From Brevibacterium siliguriense (GTDB lineage Bacteria; Actinomycetota; Actinomycetes; Actinomycetales; Brevibacteriaceae): a DNA stretch of 64,000 nt. Location: the NCBI RefSeq assembly GCF_900105315.1, contig NZ_LT629766.1, forward strand, positions 3,348,001 to 3,412,000, read 5' to 3'. A program made the position numbers and the translations under genes. Position 1 is the stretch's first letter. Each line of letters opens with the position of its first letter. Under the pieces are notes generated by a model, which saw nothing but the letters and a program-made list of their open reading frames with translations, had not been told where the DNA came from and searched no databases. Shown here in pieces: positions 9,832 to 25,814 of the stretch.

Positions 9832-10518
9832 ATGGCCGATGATGACTCCCCTCCCCCGCCGCGTAGGATCCGTGCCTCCGACAAGGACCGTGACGAGGTC
9901 CTCTCTGTGATCACGGAGGCGGTGACGAACGGACGCCTCGACCCCGAAGAGACCGCGCAGCGTCAGGATGACGCAATCTCCGCGAAGTTCCTCGATGACC
10001 TCATGCCGCTCATCGACGACCTGCCGGAAGGCCACCGCCTCCACCAGAGACTCGCCCGGCAGACCGGGCACGGACACGACGCCGGCTCGGGTTCGGCCCT
10101 GCAGCCACGCGGACCGGCCGAACTCAGTCCGAGCGTCGATCCGGGTTCCGCCCCGCCCGCAAACTCCGTGGCTATCATGTCCGGTCGTGAGATCGACGTC
10201 GCGCCCGGCACCGCTCAGGTCACCACCTATGCGCTCATGGGCGGGGACAACATCGATCTGTGCGCCGTCATGGGACCCGGTGTGACCGTTGAACTGACCT
10301 CCTACTCGATGTGGGGCGGCAACGACATCTACGTCCCGCCGGGCGTGCGCGTCCGTGACGAGACGATCAACATCATGGCGGGCAATGAGGTCCGTCAGTC
10401 CGCGCGCGGCGACGGTTCGAACGGCACCATCGTCCTCAAGGGCTTCTCACTCATGGCCGGACACGACGTCCATCTGGCCAAAGGCTACCGAGCAAAGGAT
10501 CAGGGTCAACTGGAATGA
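9832..10518 (+). CDS. DUF1707 protein with LiaF-like C-terminal domain
   Basis: A 228-residue cytoplasmic or membrane-associated protein. The N-terminus (RIRASDKDRDEVLSVI through a GRLDPEE motif) is a DUF1707 domain, common in actinobacteria and related to SHOCT-type segments. The C-terminal half (VAIMSGREIDV, YALMGGDNID, SMWGGNDIYVPPG, GFSLMAGHDVH) is the repeated beta structure of the LiaF/cell-wall-antibiotic-response family. No transmembrane segment is visible. A TACACT -10 element ends eight bases before the ATG, suggesting a leaderless transcript. Its stop overlaps the pfkA start (ATGA), so the two are co-translated. The biological role is unknown. Confidence 0.8.
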   Translation: MADDDSPPPPRRIRASDKDRDEVLSVITEAVTNGRLDPEETAQRQDDAISAKFLDDLMPLIDDLPEGHRLHQRLARQTGHGHDAGSGSALQPRGPAELSPSVDPGSAPPANSVAIMSGREIDVAPGTAQVTTYALMGGDNIDLCAVMGPGVTVELTSYSMWGGNDIYVPPGVRVRDETINIMAGNEVRQSARGDGSNGTIVLKGFSLMAGHDVHLAKGYRAKDQGQLE

Positions 10519-11540
10519 AGATCGGTGTACTCACTTCGGGCGGAGACTGCCCGGGACTCAACGCTGTCATCCGCGGCATCGTCCGCAAGGGAATCCGCAC
10601 TCACGATGCCTCATTCGTCGGCATCCGCGATGGCTGGCGCGGTCTCCTCGAGGATGACATGTTCGATATGACGATGCTCGATGTGCGCGGTCTGTCCGGC
10701 CGGGGTGGCACCATCCTCGGCACCTCCCGTACTCACCCCTATGAGGACGGCGGTCCCGAGCGCATGCGCGAAGTCATGGCCGCCCACGGTATCGATTCGC
10801 TCATCGCCATCGGCGGCGAAGGCACTCTCGCGGGCGCTTCGCGTCTGGTCAACGAGGAGGGGCTGCACATCGTGGGCGTCCCCAAGACTATCGACAACGA
10901 CCTCGGCAACACCGACTACACGTTCGGATTCGACACCGCCCAGTCGATCGCCACGGAAGCGATCGACCGGCTGCGCACCACGGCGGAATCCCATCACCGC
11001 TGCATGGTCATCGAGGTCATGGGGCGCAACGTCGGCTGGATCGCTCTGCACGCAGGGATGGCGGCCGGAGCCCATGCGATCCTCATGCCCGAATTCCCCG
11101 TCGACTTCGACCAGATCGCCGAATGGGTGACGTCAGCGAAGGACCGCGGGCGTGCCCCGATCGTCGTCGTCGCAGAGGGGTTCGTCCCCGAGGGCTTCGA
11201 CTCTCAGGTCGCCGATCACGGCGTGGACAACCAGGGCCGTGTCCGCCTCGGCGGGATTGCGAACTACCTTACTCCGAAGATCGAAGAGATCACCGGAATC
11301 GAATCCCGCGCCACGATCCTCGGGCACCTGCAGCGAGGCGGCTCCCCCACCGCGTACGACCGTGTGCTGTCCACCCGCTTGGGCATGGCGGCCGCCGACC
11401 TGTCCCAGCACGGGCATTGGGGGAAGATGGCCAGCCTCAAGGGCACGGATATCGTCTCCGTGGAGATGTCCTCGGCCGTGCACAGTCTCAAATCGGTGCC
11501 GCTGCACCGCTGGGAAGAGGCACAGGTGCTCTTCGGCTGA
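10515..11540 (+). CDS. pfkA: 6-phosphofructokinase
   Basis: Glycolytic enzyme that phosphorylates fructose 6-phosphate, 341 residues. It starts MKIGVLTSGGDCPGLNA, the nucleotide-binding loop. Catalytic PKTIDNDL lies at 123-130 and the substrate motif MGRNVGWIA near 168. The phosphate donor can be judged from two positions: GGEGT (Gly103, Escherichia coli position 104) points to ATP, while Lys124 is the residue usual in the PPi-linked branch. This combination is typical of actinobacterial group III ATP enzymes, so ATP is the better prediction. Coupled to the preceding DUF1707 gene by a four-base overlap. Confidence 0.93.
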   Translation: MKIGVLTSGGDCPGLNAVIRGIVRKGIRTHDASFVGIRDGWRGLLEDDMFDMTMLDVRGLSGRGGTILGTSRTHPYEDGGPERMREVMAAHGIDSLIAIGGEGTLAGASRLVNEEGLHIVGVPKTIDNDLGNTDYTFGFDTAQSIATEAIDRLRTTAESHHRCMVIEVMGRNVGWIALHAGMAAGAHAILMPEFPVDFDQIAEWVTSAKDRGRAPIVVVAEGFVPEGFDSQVADHGVDNQGRVRLGGIANYLTPKIEEITGIESRATILGHLQRGGSPTAYDRVLSTRLGMAAADLSQHGHWGKMASLKGTDIVSVEMSSAVHSLKSVPLHRWEEAQVLFG

Positions 11541-11557
11541 GAGCGCGGTACCTTCAC

Positions 11558-11625
11558 CGAGAAACGGGTGGAGTGTCGACACACGTGTGTGCACCCGCGT
11601 ATTTCGACACTCCACCCGTTTCTCG
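11558..11625. repeat. Perfect 22-bp inverted repeat with 24-bp centre
   Basis: Arms 11558-11579 and 11604-11625 are exact reverse complements; the spacer includes the palindrome ACACGTGT. It lies between the convergent ends of pfkA and rpoC and may terminate pfkA, but the long complex centre is unlike a simple terminator and could be a small mobile or repetitive element. Confidence 0.75.
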
Positions 11626-11640
11626 ATGTCAGAGCGAATG

Positions 11641-11675
11641 ACAAAAGGGGCATCCACCATCTGGTGGATGCCCCC
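11641..11675 (-). terminator. rpoC terminator
   Basis: A 13-bp stem (11647-11659 with 11662-11674) followed on the minus strand by TTTT lies 34 bp after the rpoC stop. Confidence 0.8.
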
Positions 11676-11708
11676 TCCTGTCTGCCTCAAGGCTGACGGA
11701 TCAGCGGA

Positions 11709-15581
<3,873 letters not shown>

Positions 15582-15649
15582 GTAAATCCTCTTTCCTGGC
15601 GATGAACGAATCGTTCATCAAAAAGTTGTGTCGGTTGAAGTGGAAGTCC

Positions 15650-19129
<3,480 letters not shown>

Positions 19130-19301
19130 TTGGTTCCTTCCGAGTGCTTCACCATCTGATACTTCGTCTGCCCACTCGCTCCGGCGACGTCCGGACCTCT
19201 ACGGGGTGTGTCAGATTTCGACTCCCGCCGTCGGCATGGTTCACTTGAGTGGAAATGCTGTGCCCACCGCTATATGAAGGCACACCACAGGCAGAACGAT
19301 G

Positions 19302-19330
19302 CAAATATCAAGCTTATAGCATCTGGTCAA
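19302..19330 (-). promoter_or_regulatory. Candidate rpoBC promoter
   Basis: TTGACC (19330-19325) and TATTTG (19307-19302), 17 bp apart on the minus strand, in the AT-rich stretch upstream of rpoB. It would give a leader of about 165 bases. Confidence 0.4.
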
Positions 19331-19346
19331 GTCTGGCAAGGCGGTT

Positions 19347-20405
19347 TCAGCGTCGATTCTTCGTCCACAATCCCACCCAGGCCCAAGTGGAGAATCCCGC
19401 CTGATCATTGATCGCCAGCATCCACGAATTCTCCACGGCGTTCCACGTGTATACCCGCTCGACTGCCGTACGCTCGGCGAGGCTGCGGTGATTGGCGACC
19501 TTGAGACGCGCACCGAGGCGGTGGCCCCGATGCTCTCTGCGCACCAGGGTTCCTCCCTGCCAGCCCACGGCCGGCCTGTCGGCCGAATGCCCGACCTGCG
19601 TGAAGCCTGCCGGCTCCCCGTCGAGGAGAGCCAGCGCAGTGGCCATCTCTTCTCCTCTCACCTTCTTCTCTTCGTCAAGGGCGCTCACCCGCTCGCCGTC
19701 CCAGCTCTCCTCTCCCCCGAATCTCTCCGCTCCCGGCGTGTCCGTGCTCATCCGGCGCTTGAGCAGAGCGATGTGCTCCAGTCGCTGCTCCGGGACGGGA
19801 CCTCGCCAGGTCTCGATGACGTAGTCGTCGGCGTCTGCACCGAGGTCGAGACCGGCTGCGGTAGCGGTCGGAGCGACCGCGCACCGTTCGATCTGAGCGA
19901 ATCCGTACCCACGACGGTGGAGGAACGCCACCTCGGGAACTGCGACCGGCAGCGTGCCGGCACCGGTCTCGGTGGGCAGATGGGCACCGCGCAGTTCCGC
20001 AACCCTGACAGATTCCGGAATCTCGCAGTAGCTCGACAGTGCTGTGCGGCCCTCTGCGCGCAGTTCGTTCTCCATCACTGTCAGCAGTGCGGAACCCAGT
20101 CCGCGGCGGCGATGGTCCGGATGCACTCCGCACCAGACCTCCGCAGTGTCGGTATTGCTGGTCAGGCGAAGTTCGGCCACGCCCTTGGCCACGATCACCC
20201 CATCGATGCGCCCGATCCAGGTGAGAGTGGTCCGGTATCGGCTCGTACTGGTCAGCGAGTGCCGCAGGTCCTCGGGAATCGGGTCGAAATCCGCTCCTAA
20301 CCCGGATGCTCGGTTGACGACTGTGTCGAAGGCCAGCAGCTCGGGCATCAGCGCCTCGATTGCTGCCGGGTCGCCGAGTCCGGATCCGATCCGGGTGATC
20401 TCCAT
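19347..20405 (-). CDS. Tandem-GNAT N-acetyltransferase
   Basis: A 352-residue protein with two acetyltransferase folds. The first (residues about 60-170) has the acetyl-CoA-binding motif VHPDHRRRGLGSALL. The second (about 250-350) has the matching but more diverged VRREHRGHRLGARLK. The start is the ATG at 20405; the longer upstream frame overlaps the promoter of the divergent gene and has no family similarity. The architecture recalls mycothiol acetyltransferase MshD and other bi-domain actinobacterial GNATs, but the substrate cannot be named from sequence. It lies between rpoB and a divergent metallo-beta-lactamase-fold gene and probably has its own promoter. Confidence 0.85.
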   Translation of the reverse strand: MEITRIGSGLGDPAAIEALMPELLAFDTVVNRASGLGADFDPIPEDLRHSLTSTSRYRTTLTWIGRIDGVIVAKGVAELRLTSNTDTAEVWCGVHPDHRRRGLGSALLTVMENELRAEGRTALSSYCEIPESVRVAELRGAHLPTETGAGTLPVAVPEVAFLHRRGYGFAQIERCAVAPTATAAGLDLGADADDYVIETWRGPVPEQRLEHIALLKRRMSTDTPGAERFGGEESWDGERVSALDEEKKVRGEEMATALALLDGEPAGFTQVGHSADRPAVGWQGGTLVRREHRGHRLGARLKVANHRSLAERTAVERVYTWNAVENSWMLAINDQAGFSTWAWVGLWTKNRR

Positions 20406-20469
20406 CTGTGACCTCTGTCGTCGCAGGTGGCCGCCTCGCCCTGAGATGCCTTCTTCGCCCATCGTCGCG

Positions 20470-20498
20470 CTGACAGCCGGTGTGAGACATTCTAGACT
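20470..20498 (+). promoter_or_regulatory. Promoter of the MBL-fold gene, leaderless
   Basis: CTGACA (20470-20475) and TAGACT (20493-20498) with a 17-bp spacer; the ATG at 20505 coincides with the expected transcription start. Confidence 0.55.
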
Positions 20499-20504
20499 GC
20501 GACC

Positions 20505-21305
20505 ATGACACGAGTGAATGTCCTCAGCTTCGATCCTGCCTCCGTCAACTGCGGAATCATCGTCGGCATCGATCGCACTCTGCTCGTCGATGCGGGGCCC
20601 GGCCCCGCGGCCGCCGCGCATCTGGTGGAGCGGGCGGGCCGCCTCGGCGAGGAGATCGGAGGTGACCGTCCGCACCCGATCGAACTCGCGATCACCCATG
20701 ACCATTGGGATCATTTCTTCGGTGCCGCCGCGGCGGTGTCCGCCGGGGTCACCGCCGTGTACGCATCATCGTCGTTCGCCGCCGATCAGGAGGCTACGGC
20801 GTGGATCGCTCTCGACGGCGTCGCAGGCGGCGACTTCCCGGATGACTATCGGTCGAGCCTTCCCGATGACCCCGGCGACCTCATCGTCGACGTCTCCCCT
20901 GTCGATCCGACCCCCGGCGATGTCTGGCACCTCGACCTCGGCGACTGCCCGGTCGAATTCCATGTCCTCGGTGGGCATTCGACGGCCGATCTCGTAGTCC
21001 GCCTGCCCGAGCTCGGCATCGTCTTCGCCGGTGACCTCGTCGAGGAGGCCGCTCCTCCTCAGGCCGGTGCCGATGCCGCCCTGAGCGAATGGGCATCGAG
21101 TCTGCACAACCTGCTGTCGTTTCCTGAGGCGAAGACGTTCGTTCCCGGACATGGAATTCCGGTCGATCGTGATTTCCTCGCTCGCCAGCTCGCCGATATC
21201 GAAGGGCTGATGGTCGATCAGGGAGACGCCGAGGTGGCCCTGCCCGCCCGCTCCATGCCGGGTGACCGTGATCGGTCGATTCCGCGGGAGCACCGTCTGG
21301 TCTGA
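20505..21305 (+). CDS. Metallo-beta-lactamase-fold hydrolase
   Basis: A 266-residue protein with the complete dinuclear metal site of the family: THDHWDH (near residue 64), a second histidine in GGHSTADL, the bridging aspartate in FAGDLVEE and the last histidine in VPGHGIP. It resembles SoxH/glyoxalase II-like hydrolases that cleave thioesters or related bonds, but the substrate is not predictable. No signal peptide, so cytoplasmic. It is transcribed away from the GNAT gene and appears to be read from a leaderless mRNA. Confidence 0.85.
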   Translation: MTRVNVLSFDPASVNCGIIVGIDRTLLVDAGPGPAAAAHLVERAGRLGEEIGGDRPHPIELAITHDHWDHFFGAAAAVSAGVTAVYASSSFAADQEATAWIALDGVAGGDFPDDYRSSLPDDPGDLIVDVSPVDPTPGDVWHLDLGDCPVEFHVLGGHSTADLVVRLPELGIVFAGDLVEEAAPPQAGADAALSEWASSLHNLLSFPEAKTFVPGHGIPVDRDFLARQLADIEGLMVDQGDAEVALPARSMPGDRDRSIPREHRLV

Positions 21306-21333
21306 TCCGTTGGGGCGAGCAGCCGGCCAGGGA

Positions 21334-22569
21334 CTAGGATTCCTGCCAGGGCTGGGAGTCCTGCCGGTGCAGGGCGGTGACGAGATCGCCGCCGATGGCC
21401 CCGAACAGCGTCTGCGCCCAGACACTTCGCCCCTCGACATAGGGGCGGTCGCCGTCGAAGATCCACTGCAGTTCGCGGCCAGAGTGCAGATCGGACAGGC
21501 AGGTGGCGCAGACGGGCACACGGACGCTCTTTCCCGTCAGGTGGCCCTTGCGCTCAGTGCTCACCAGCTGGTTCGACCGTGCTTCTCCGTGGAGGGGGTT
21601 GACCGTGCACAGACTCTGCGGGAGCCCCCGGGGCTTTGTCGACTTCGTCGAGCCGGAGGCCCTTGCACCATCGGACTTCCGAGCCCTTGCCCCGCGCTTG
21701 GTTGATCTGTGCAGCTTCACCTCGGCGATCTCACGTCCGGCCTGGCGCAGCAGCACCATGGCTCCGGCGAGGTCGATGCGTTCGGCCTCGGCGTCGTCGA
21801 CGATGGTTCGGGCCATCTGATAGGCGTCGAGTGCCCGTTCCACCCCTTCGGCATCCGTGCTGCTGAGGTCCTGGGTCTGGAGCTTCGTGATCTCGTCGGC
21901 CAGTTCCGTCGTGTCCTCGTTCAGTCCCTCCCGCAGGGTCTTCCGCTGCAGGTCATCGACCCTGTCGAGCAGTCGTGCGGGCAGTTCGAAGCGGCGGCGA
22001 GTGCGTGAGGCTTTCGCGCGTTCCCGCCGAGCCTTGGCGAACCAGATGAGGGCGATGACAAGTGCCAGGACCAGAACCGCTCCCCCGAGAAACAGCGTGG
22101 CCGTCGAACCCGAATTGTCGACAGTCTGCACTTCACTGCCCGGCACCTCCTGCCCGCTTTCATGCTTCGGGGCCTCCTGCGGGTCGGCGTAGAGGTCGAG
22201 CAGCATGTTCAGCTTCGTCACCGACGGTGTGCTGATACTCCACTGGTCGCGGCCGACGGAGAGCTGGTCCATCACCTGCATCTGCAGGTCGTGCTGGTCT
22301 TCGAAGGTGTAGTCGACGGCGAGGTCGGTCTTCGTGTCGATCATGATGAATGCACCCTCACCGCCGTTGAAGACCTTGACCTGCTCGAGCAGGTCGTAGT
22401 CGCTGCTTTCGCCTCCGGTGACGATGACAAAGACGTCGAAGTCGAGGTTGTCGACCTTCGTCTCCGCCTTCTGCAGCAGCGTTTCGTTCACTTCCCCCTT
22501 CGCGCTGTTCGTCACGTAGACGGGGTCGGTGTTGAGCGCCTCGGCGATCGTCTGGGCCTGTTGAGTCAC
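21334..22569 (-). CDS. Membrane protein of a three-paralogue operon, member C (Cys/His-rich tail)
   Basis: A 411-residue protein of unknown function. Residues 1-120 form an alpha/beta domain (DPVYVTNSAKGEV, FDVFVIVTGG, FIMIDTKTDLAV) that resembles the TPM/YgcG fold of the two upstream products. A single transmembrane helix lies near 155-175, followed by a very basic stretch, a helical region and a C-terminal segment with CTVNPLH and VCATC, a possible zinc-binding Cx5H/Cx2C pair. There is no signal peptide, although the charge distribution favours an N-out orientation. The GTG start overlaps the stop of the preceding gene. Last gene of the operon. Confidence 0.75.
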   Translation of the reverse strand: MTQQAQTIAEALNTDPVYVTNSAKGEVNETLLQKAETKVDNLDFDVFVIVTGGESSDYDLLEQVKVFNGGEGAFIMIDTKTDLAVDYTFEDQHDLQMQVMDQLSVGRDQWSISTPSVTKLNMLLDLYADPQEAPKHESGQEVPGSEVQTVDNSGSTATLFLGGAVLVLALVIALIWFAKARRERAKASRTRRRFELPARLLDRVDDLQRKTLREGLNEDTTELADEITKLQTQDLSSTDAEGVERALDAYQMARTIVDDAEAERIDLAGAMVLLRQAGREIAEVKLHRSTKRGARARKSDGARASGSTKSTKPRGLPQSLCTVNPLHGEARSNQLVSTERKGHLTGKSVRVPVCATCLSDLHSGRELQWIFDGDRPYVEGRSVWAQTLFGAIGGDLVTALHRQDSQPWQES

Positions 22570-23381
22570 TGCTTGGCTGTCCGTTTCTTCAGGGCACGGC
22601 GGATGAAGTGGATTCCGATCCCGGCTCCCCCGCCGACGAGGATGCCGAAGACGCCTCCGGCCACTGCACCGCCGGTGCTGTACTCGAGGTCGTGGGGGTC
22701 GTTCGCGGTGTCCTGATCGACCACCTGCGGGTTGCCGTTGTCGTCGTGCTTGTACGAATGGCCTGAGGCGAGGTCCTCGGTCTCTGCGGAGATCATCTGT
22801 CGGACGCCTTTCAGTGCGCTGCGGGAATCCGTGTCTTTGTACTCACCGCTGAGGTAGGGCATCTGGGGTCGGTACACCCCTTTTTCGGCCACTCCCATGA
22901 TGCCGGTGGCGTCGACGGTCAGCACAGCCGCCTCGGCGTCGTCCATCTCAGTGACGATTCGGGCCGCGAGCAGATCGAGGTCGCCGTCGGCATCGTCGAG
23001 GTCGGAGGTGTTGAGGAAGGCGACGTAGATAGGGGTGTCGGCGCCGGCGATGGCGGTCCTGATCGCTGCGATCTCGTCGTCCTTGATGTCGAATTCGGGG
23101 TAGCCGTCGAAGTAGACGGAGTCCGTGGAGAAGGACTTCGCGATCGCCTGATAGCGGGCCGGGTCGTAGTCGGGGTCGATGGCGCCCTCGATGCGGTCGG
23201 TGAAGATCGATTCGACGTCGATCCGGTCGCTGTCAGCTGCCTCGATGCGCTCGGCCTTCGTCTCGTCGAAGAAGTGCCCGCTGAGCAGGGTGGCGCCGAT
23301 CGATACGGCGGCGACAGCGACGACGGCGATGAGCCAGTTGAGGATCCCGATCGGCTGCGAGTCTCCGGCGGCTGCCATCAT
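22566..23381 (-). CDS. Membrane protein of a three-paralogue operon, member B
   Basis: A 271-residue protein with an N-terminal helix (about residues 11-33), an outer alpha/beta domain (VYFDGYPEFDI, TPIYVAFLNTS, EAAVLTVDATG) and a glycine-rich C-terminal helix (about 240-260) ending in a basic tail. The central domain matches that of its two neighbours in spacing and strand pattern, so the three probably arose by duplication. It overlaps both neighbours by four bases (ATGA and GTGA). Two ATG codons three bases apart (23381, 23378) could start it. Function unknown; a TPM-like role in the cell envelope is a guess. Confidence 0.75.
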   Translation of the reverse strand: MMAAAGDSQPIGILNWLIAVVAVAAVSIGATLLSGHFFDETKAERIEAADSDRIDVESIFTDRIEGAIDPDYDPARYQAIAKSFSTDSVYFDGYPEFDIKDDEIAAIRTAIAGADTPIYVAFLNTSDLDDADGDLDLLAARIVTEMDDAEAAVLTVDATGIMGVAEKGVYRPQMPYLSGEYKDTDSRSALKGVRQMISAETEDLASGHSYKHDDNGNPQVVDQDTANDPHDLEYSTGGAVAGGVFGILVGGGAGIGIHFIRRALKKRTAKQ

Positions 23382-24610
23382 CGACTCCTTCCGGCTGCGG
23401 ACGGCTCCGGGCTCATCTCGTCCAGCACCGCCTCGTCGAGGGATTGGAAGCTGCCGAAACCGGAGAGCGCGTAGGCGTCGTCACGCTGGAAGTACGGTAC
23501 TGCGCGGCGAGAGCCGGGCAGTTTGGGCACCATCAGTCGTTCCGGGTCGTGGCCGGTCCCCAGCTCCTCACGGCAGTCCGCGCACAGCCCGACAGTGAGG
23601 CTGCGGCCCGACTGTTTGAGCACGTGGTCGTCGATGTCTCTGCGATGGTGCGGGAAGAGGAAGCAGAACCGCGGCTCGTCGTCGACGGTGCCGGAACGCC
23701 GGCGAAGCTGTCGGCGCACCCAGCGGTCGAGGGTGACGAGGACGAGCACACCGTTGCGGTGGGCGAAGTCGACGGATTCGGCCCAATCCGGGTGGGTCGA
23801 GGTCAGAGCCGTCAGAGCATCCTGGACTCGTCTGCCACGGTCGTACAGTGCCCACGTCTCGTCATCGGGACGGACAGGTTCGGGGATCGGGGTGGCCGCC
23901 TCGGTGACGGCCTTCTTCAGATTGTGCGACTTGACCAGTTCCGGCTTCGTCGTCAGCTCCTTCCGCCAGGAATAGCGATTGCGGCGGCTGAGCAGCCACA
24001 GGGTCGCGCCGAGAGCTGCGGCGGTCGTCGCACCGAAGACGAGCGTGTCGGGGTCGGAGTTGTCGAGGCCGAAGCGTTCGATGTAGTCCTCACTGCGGGT
24101 GCCGACGTCGCGGGTATCGAAATCCGGTGCAGGCGGAGGCTCGGTGCCTTCGGCGGCGGCGACGAGGACCTGCAGATAATAGGGGACGGCGAGCTCGACG
24201 GGAATGAAGTCATCGGATTTCGACTTCATCAGCTCGGGGGCGCCCGGGGGCACGACGGGTCCGTTGTCGGTGACGAGGTAGGCGAACGAGCGGGCGGAGG
24301 TCTCACCCTCGCTGAAGAGGACGAGGGTCTGCTTCGCCCCCGACTCCTCGTGCATGTCGAATGCGAAGTCGGAGGTGAACTTCGCCCAATCGCCGTAGCC
24401 CATGGTCTGGAGGCCGGGGATGATCGCGAGGAAATGGGTGAGACCGGTGTCCTCGGTCTGCCGAGAGGCGTGCCGGATGGCTTTGAGCTGGTTCTGGGTC
24501 AGTCCGGGCCTGACGATCTCGTCGATGTAGAGGGGTTGCTGCGCCCAAGCGTCGCGAATGCGGTCGCGCAGCTGCTGCTGCGCGCGGGCGTAGCTCGTCG
24601 TCTCGGTCAC
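23378..24610 (-). CDS. Membrane protein of a three-paralogue operon, member A (Cys/His-rich tail)
   Basis: A 410-residue protein, first in the operon. The N-terminal domain (PLYIDEIVRPGLT, THFLAIIPG, QTLVLFSEGE) has the same layout as the two downstream products. One transmembrane helix lies at about 192-212, followed by a basic stretch and a cytoplasmic part. Near the end are CFLFPHH and LCADC, the same Cx5H and Cx2C arrangement as in member C. The start is GTG. No signal peptide is visible, which is odd if the first domain is outside the cell. No function can be assigned; the conserved Cys/His residues suggest metal binding. Confidence 0.75.
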   Translation of the reverse strand: MTETTSYARAQQQLRDRIRDAWAQQPLYIDEIVRPGLTQNQLKAIRHASRQTEDTGLTHFLAIIPGLQTMGYGDWAKFTSDFAFDMHEESGAKQTLVLFSEGETSARSFAYLVTDNGPVVPPGAPELMKSKSDDFIPVELAVPYYLQVLVAAAEGTEPPPAPDFDTRDVGTRSEDYIERFGLDNSDPDTLVFGATTAAALGATLWLLSRRNRYSWRKELTTKPELVKSHNLKKAVTEAATPIPEPVRPDDETWALYDRGRRVQDALTALTSTHPDWAESVDFAHRNGVLVLVTLDRWVRRQLRRRSGTVDDEPRFCFLFPHHRRDIDDHVLKQSGRSLTVGLCADCREELGTGHDPERLMVPKLPGSRRAVPYFQRDDAYALSGFGSFQSLDEAVLDEMSPEPSAAGRSR

Positions 24611-24730
24611 CAGTCAAGGATAAGTCAGGTTGCGACCGGCCTCTGTCGGTCGGTGTTCCGAATCGGCCACATGGCAGCGTGACGGGGTGGGCAGCCTCGG
24701 TGGGGTGGGCATCCTCGGCGGGGATGCAAA

Positions 24731-24758
24731 GAACCCCCACAGCGGACTGTGGGGGTTC
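24731..24758 (-). terminator. rplJL terminator
   Basis: A 12-bp stem (24731-24742 with 24747-24758) with a four-base loop, followed on the minus strand by a T-rich stretch, just after rplL. Confidence 0.85.
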
Positions 24759-24795
24759 GAAGCCTCAGGCAGCAGTCAGGCTGCTGCCCAGAAGA

Positions 24796-25182
24796 TCACT
24801 TGAGGGTGACGGTGGCGCCGGCAGCCTCGAGGGTCTCCTTGGCCTTCTCGGCGTCTTCCTTCGAAGCGCCTTCGAGGACGGCCTTGGGAGCTCCGTCGAC
24901 GAGGTCCTTGGCTTCCTTGAGTCCGAGGGAGGTGAGTCCACGGACTTCCTTGATGACGGGAACCTTCTTCTCGCCGGCCGATTCGAGGATGACGTCGAAT
25001 TCGGTCTGCTCTTCAGCAGCAGCTTCTCCGCCACCAGCGGCGGCAGGAGCAGCGGCGACGGCGGCCGGAGCGGCAGCCTCGACGTCGAACTCTTCTTCGA
25101 ACTTCTTGACGAACTCGGACAGTTCGATGAGGGTGAGCTCCTTGAAAGCCTCGAGGAGCTCGTCGGTGGTGAGCTTAGCCAT
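24796..25182 (-). CDS. rplL: 50S ribosomal protein L7/L12
   Basis: Stalk protein that recruits translation factors, 128 residues. The N-terminal dimerisation helix ([16 protein letters not shown]), an Ala/Gly-rich hinge and the C-terminal factor-binding domain ([21 protein letters not shown]) are all present. It follows rplJ after 59 bp and ends at a strong terminator. It is present in multiple copies on each ribosome and is therefore normally synthesised in excess of L10. Confidence 0.98.
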   Translation of the reverse strand: MAKLTTDELLEAFKELTLIELSEFVKKFEEEFDVEAAAPAAVAAAPAAAGGGEAAAEEQTEFDVILESAGEKKVPVIKEVRGLTSLGLKEAKDLVDGAPKAVLEGASKEDAEKAKETLEAAGATVTLK

Positions 25183-25241
25183 GGTGGCTAGTCCTTCCTG
25201 TTTTGGTCACTGTCAGTGACCGGTTCGGTTTGGGGTGATGC

Positions 25242-25775
25242 TCAGGCGTCGGAAGCAGGAGCGTCGTCCTGCTTCTCGCGGAGGGCATCGACAGTGCGCA
25301 CGGCCTTGACCAGCGGAGCGGTGAAGAGGTAAGCCGCCTGGTGGAGGCTTGCCTTCATGGCACCGGCTGCCTTTGCAAGCAGCACTTCGCGGGATTCGAG
25401 GTCGGCGAGCTGGTTGACCTGTTCGGGGCTGAGTGCGGCTCCATCGAAGTAGCCGCCCTTCACCACGAGCTTGTCGTTCGCCTTGGCAAAGTTACGCAGA
25501 GCCTTGGCAGCCTCAGGTGGTTCGCCGTTGACGAACGCGATCGCGGTGGGCCCATTGAGGTGCTCATCGAGACCGGTGACTCCGGCTTCCTTGGCTGCAA
25601 TCTTGGTCAGCGTGTTCTTTACCACGGCGTAGCTGACGTTCTCACCGAGAGAGACGCGCAGTTCTTTCATCTGCGCGACGGTGAGACCGCGGTACTCGGT
25701 CAGCAACACAGCGTCGGAGTTCTCAAACTGCTGTTTGATCTCCTCGACTGCGGCTGCCTTGTCTGGCCTCGCCAT
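25242..25775 (-). CDS. rplJ: 50S ribosomal protein L10
   Basis: Base of the ribosomal stalk, 177 residues. It begins [13 protein letters not shown] and carries the conserved [11 protein letters not shown] and SYAVVKNTL segments. The ATG has an AAAGGA ribosome-binding site. It is preceded by a structured leader that is expected to bind L10(L12)4 and control rplJL expression. The usual upstream neighbour in many bacteria, rplA, is 7.6 kb away here because insertion sequences and dehydrogenase genes lie between. Confidence 0.98.
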   Translation of the reverse strand: MARPDKAAAVEEIKQQFENSDAVLLTEYRGLTVAQMKELRVSLGENVSYAVVKNTLTKIAAKEAGVTGLDEHLNGPTAIAFVNGEPPEAAKALRNFAKANDKLVVKGGYFDGAALSPEQVNQLADLESREVLLAKAAGAMKASLHQAAYLFTAPLVKAVRTVDALREKQDDAPASDA

Positions 25776-25814
25776 GGTGTTCCTTTCATAAGTCGTCCGG
25801 TCTGTCCCGACAAC

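Noticed and set aside
10614..11075. Antisense and alternate-frame open frames within pfkA
   Set aside because: They lack start signals and known motifs, while the pfkA frame carries all family residues.
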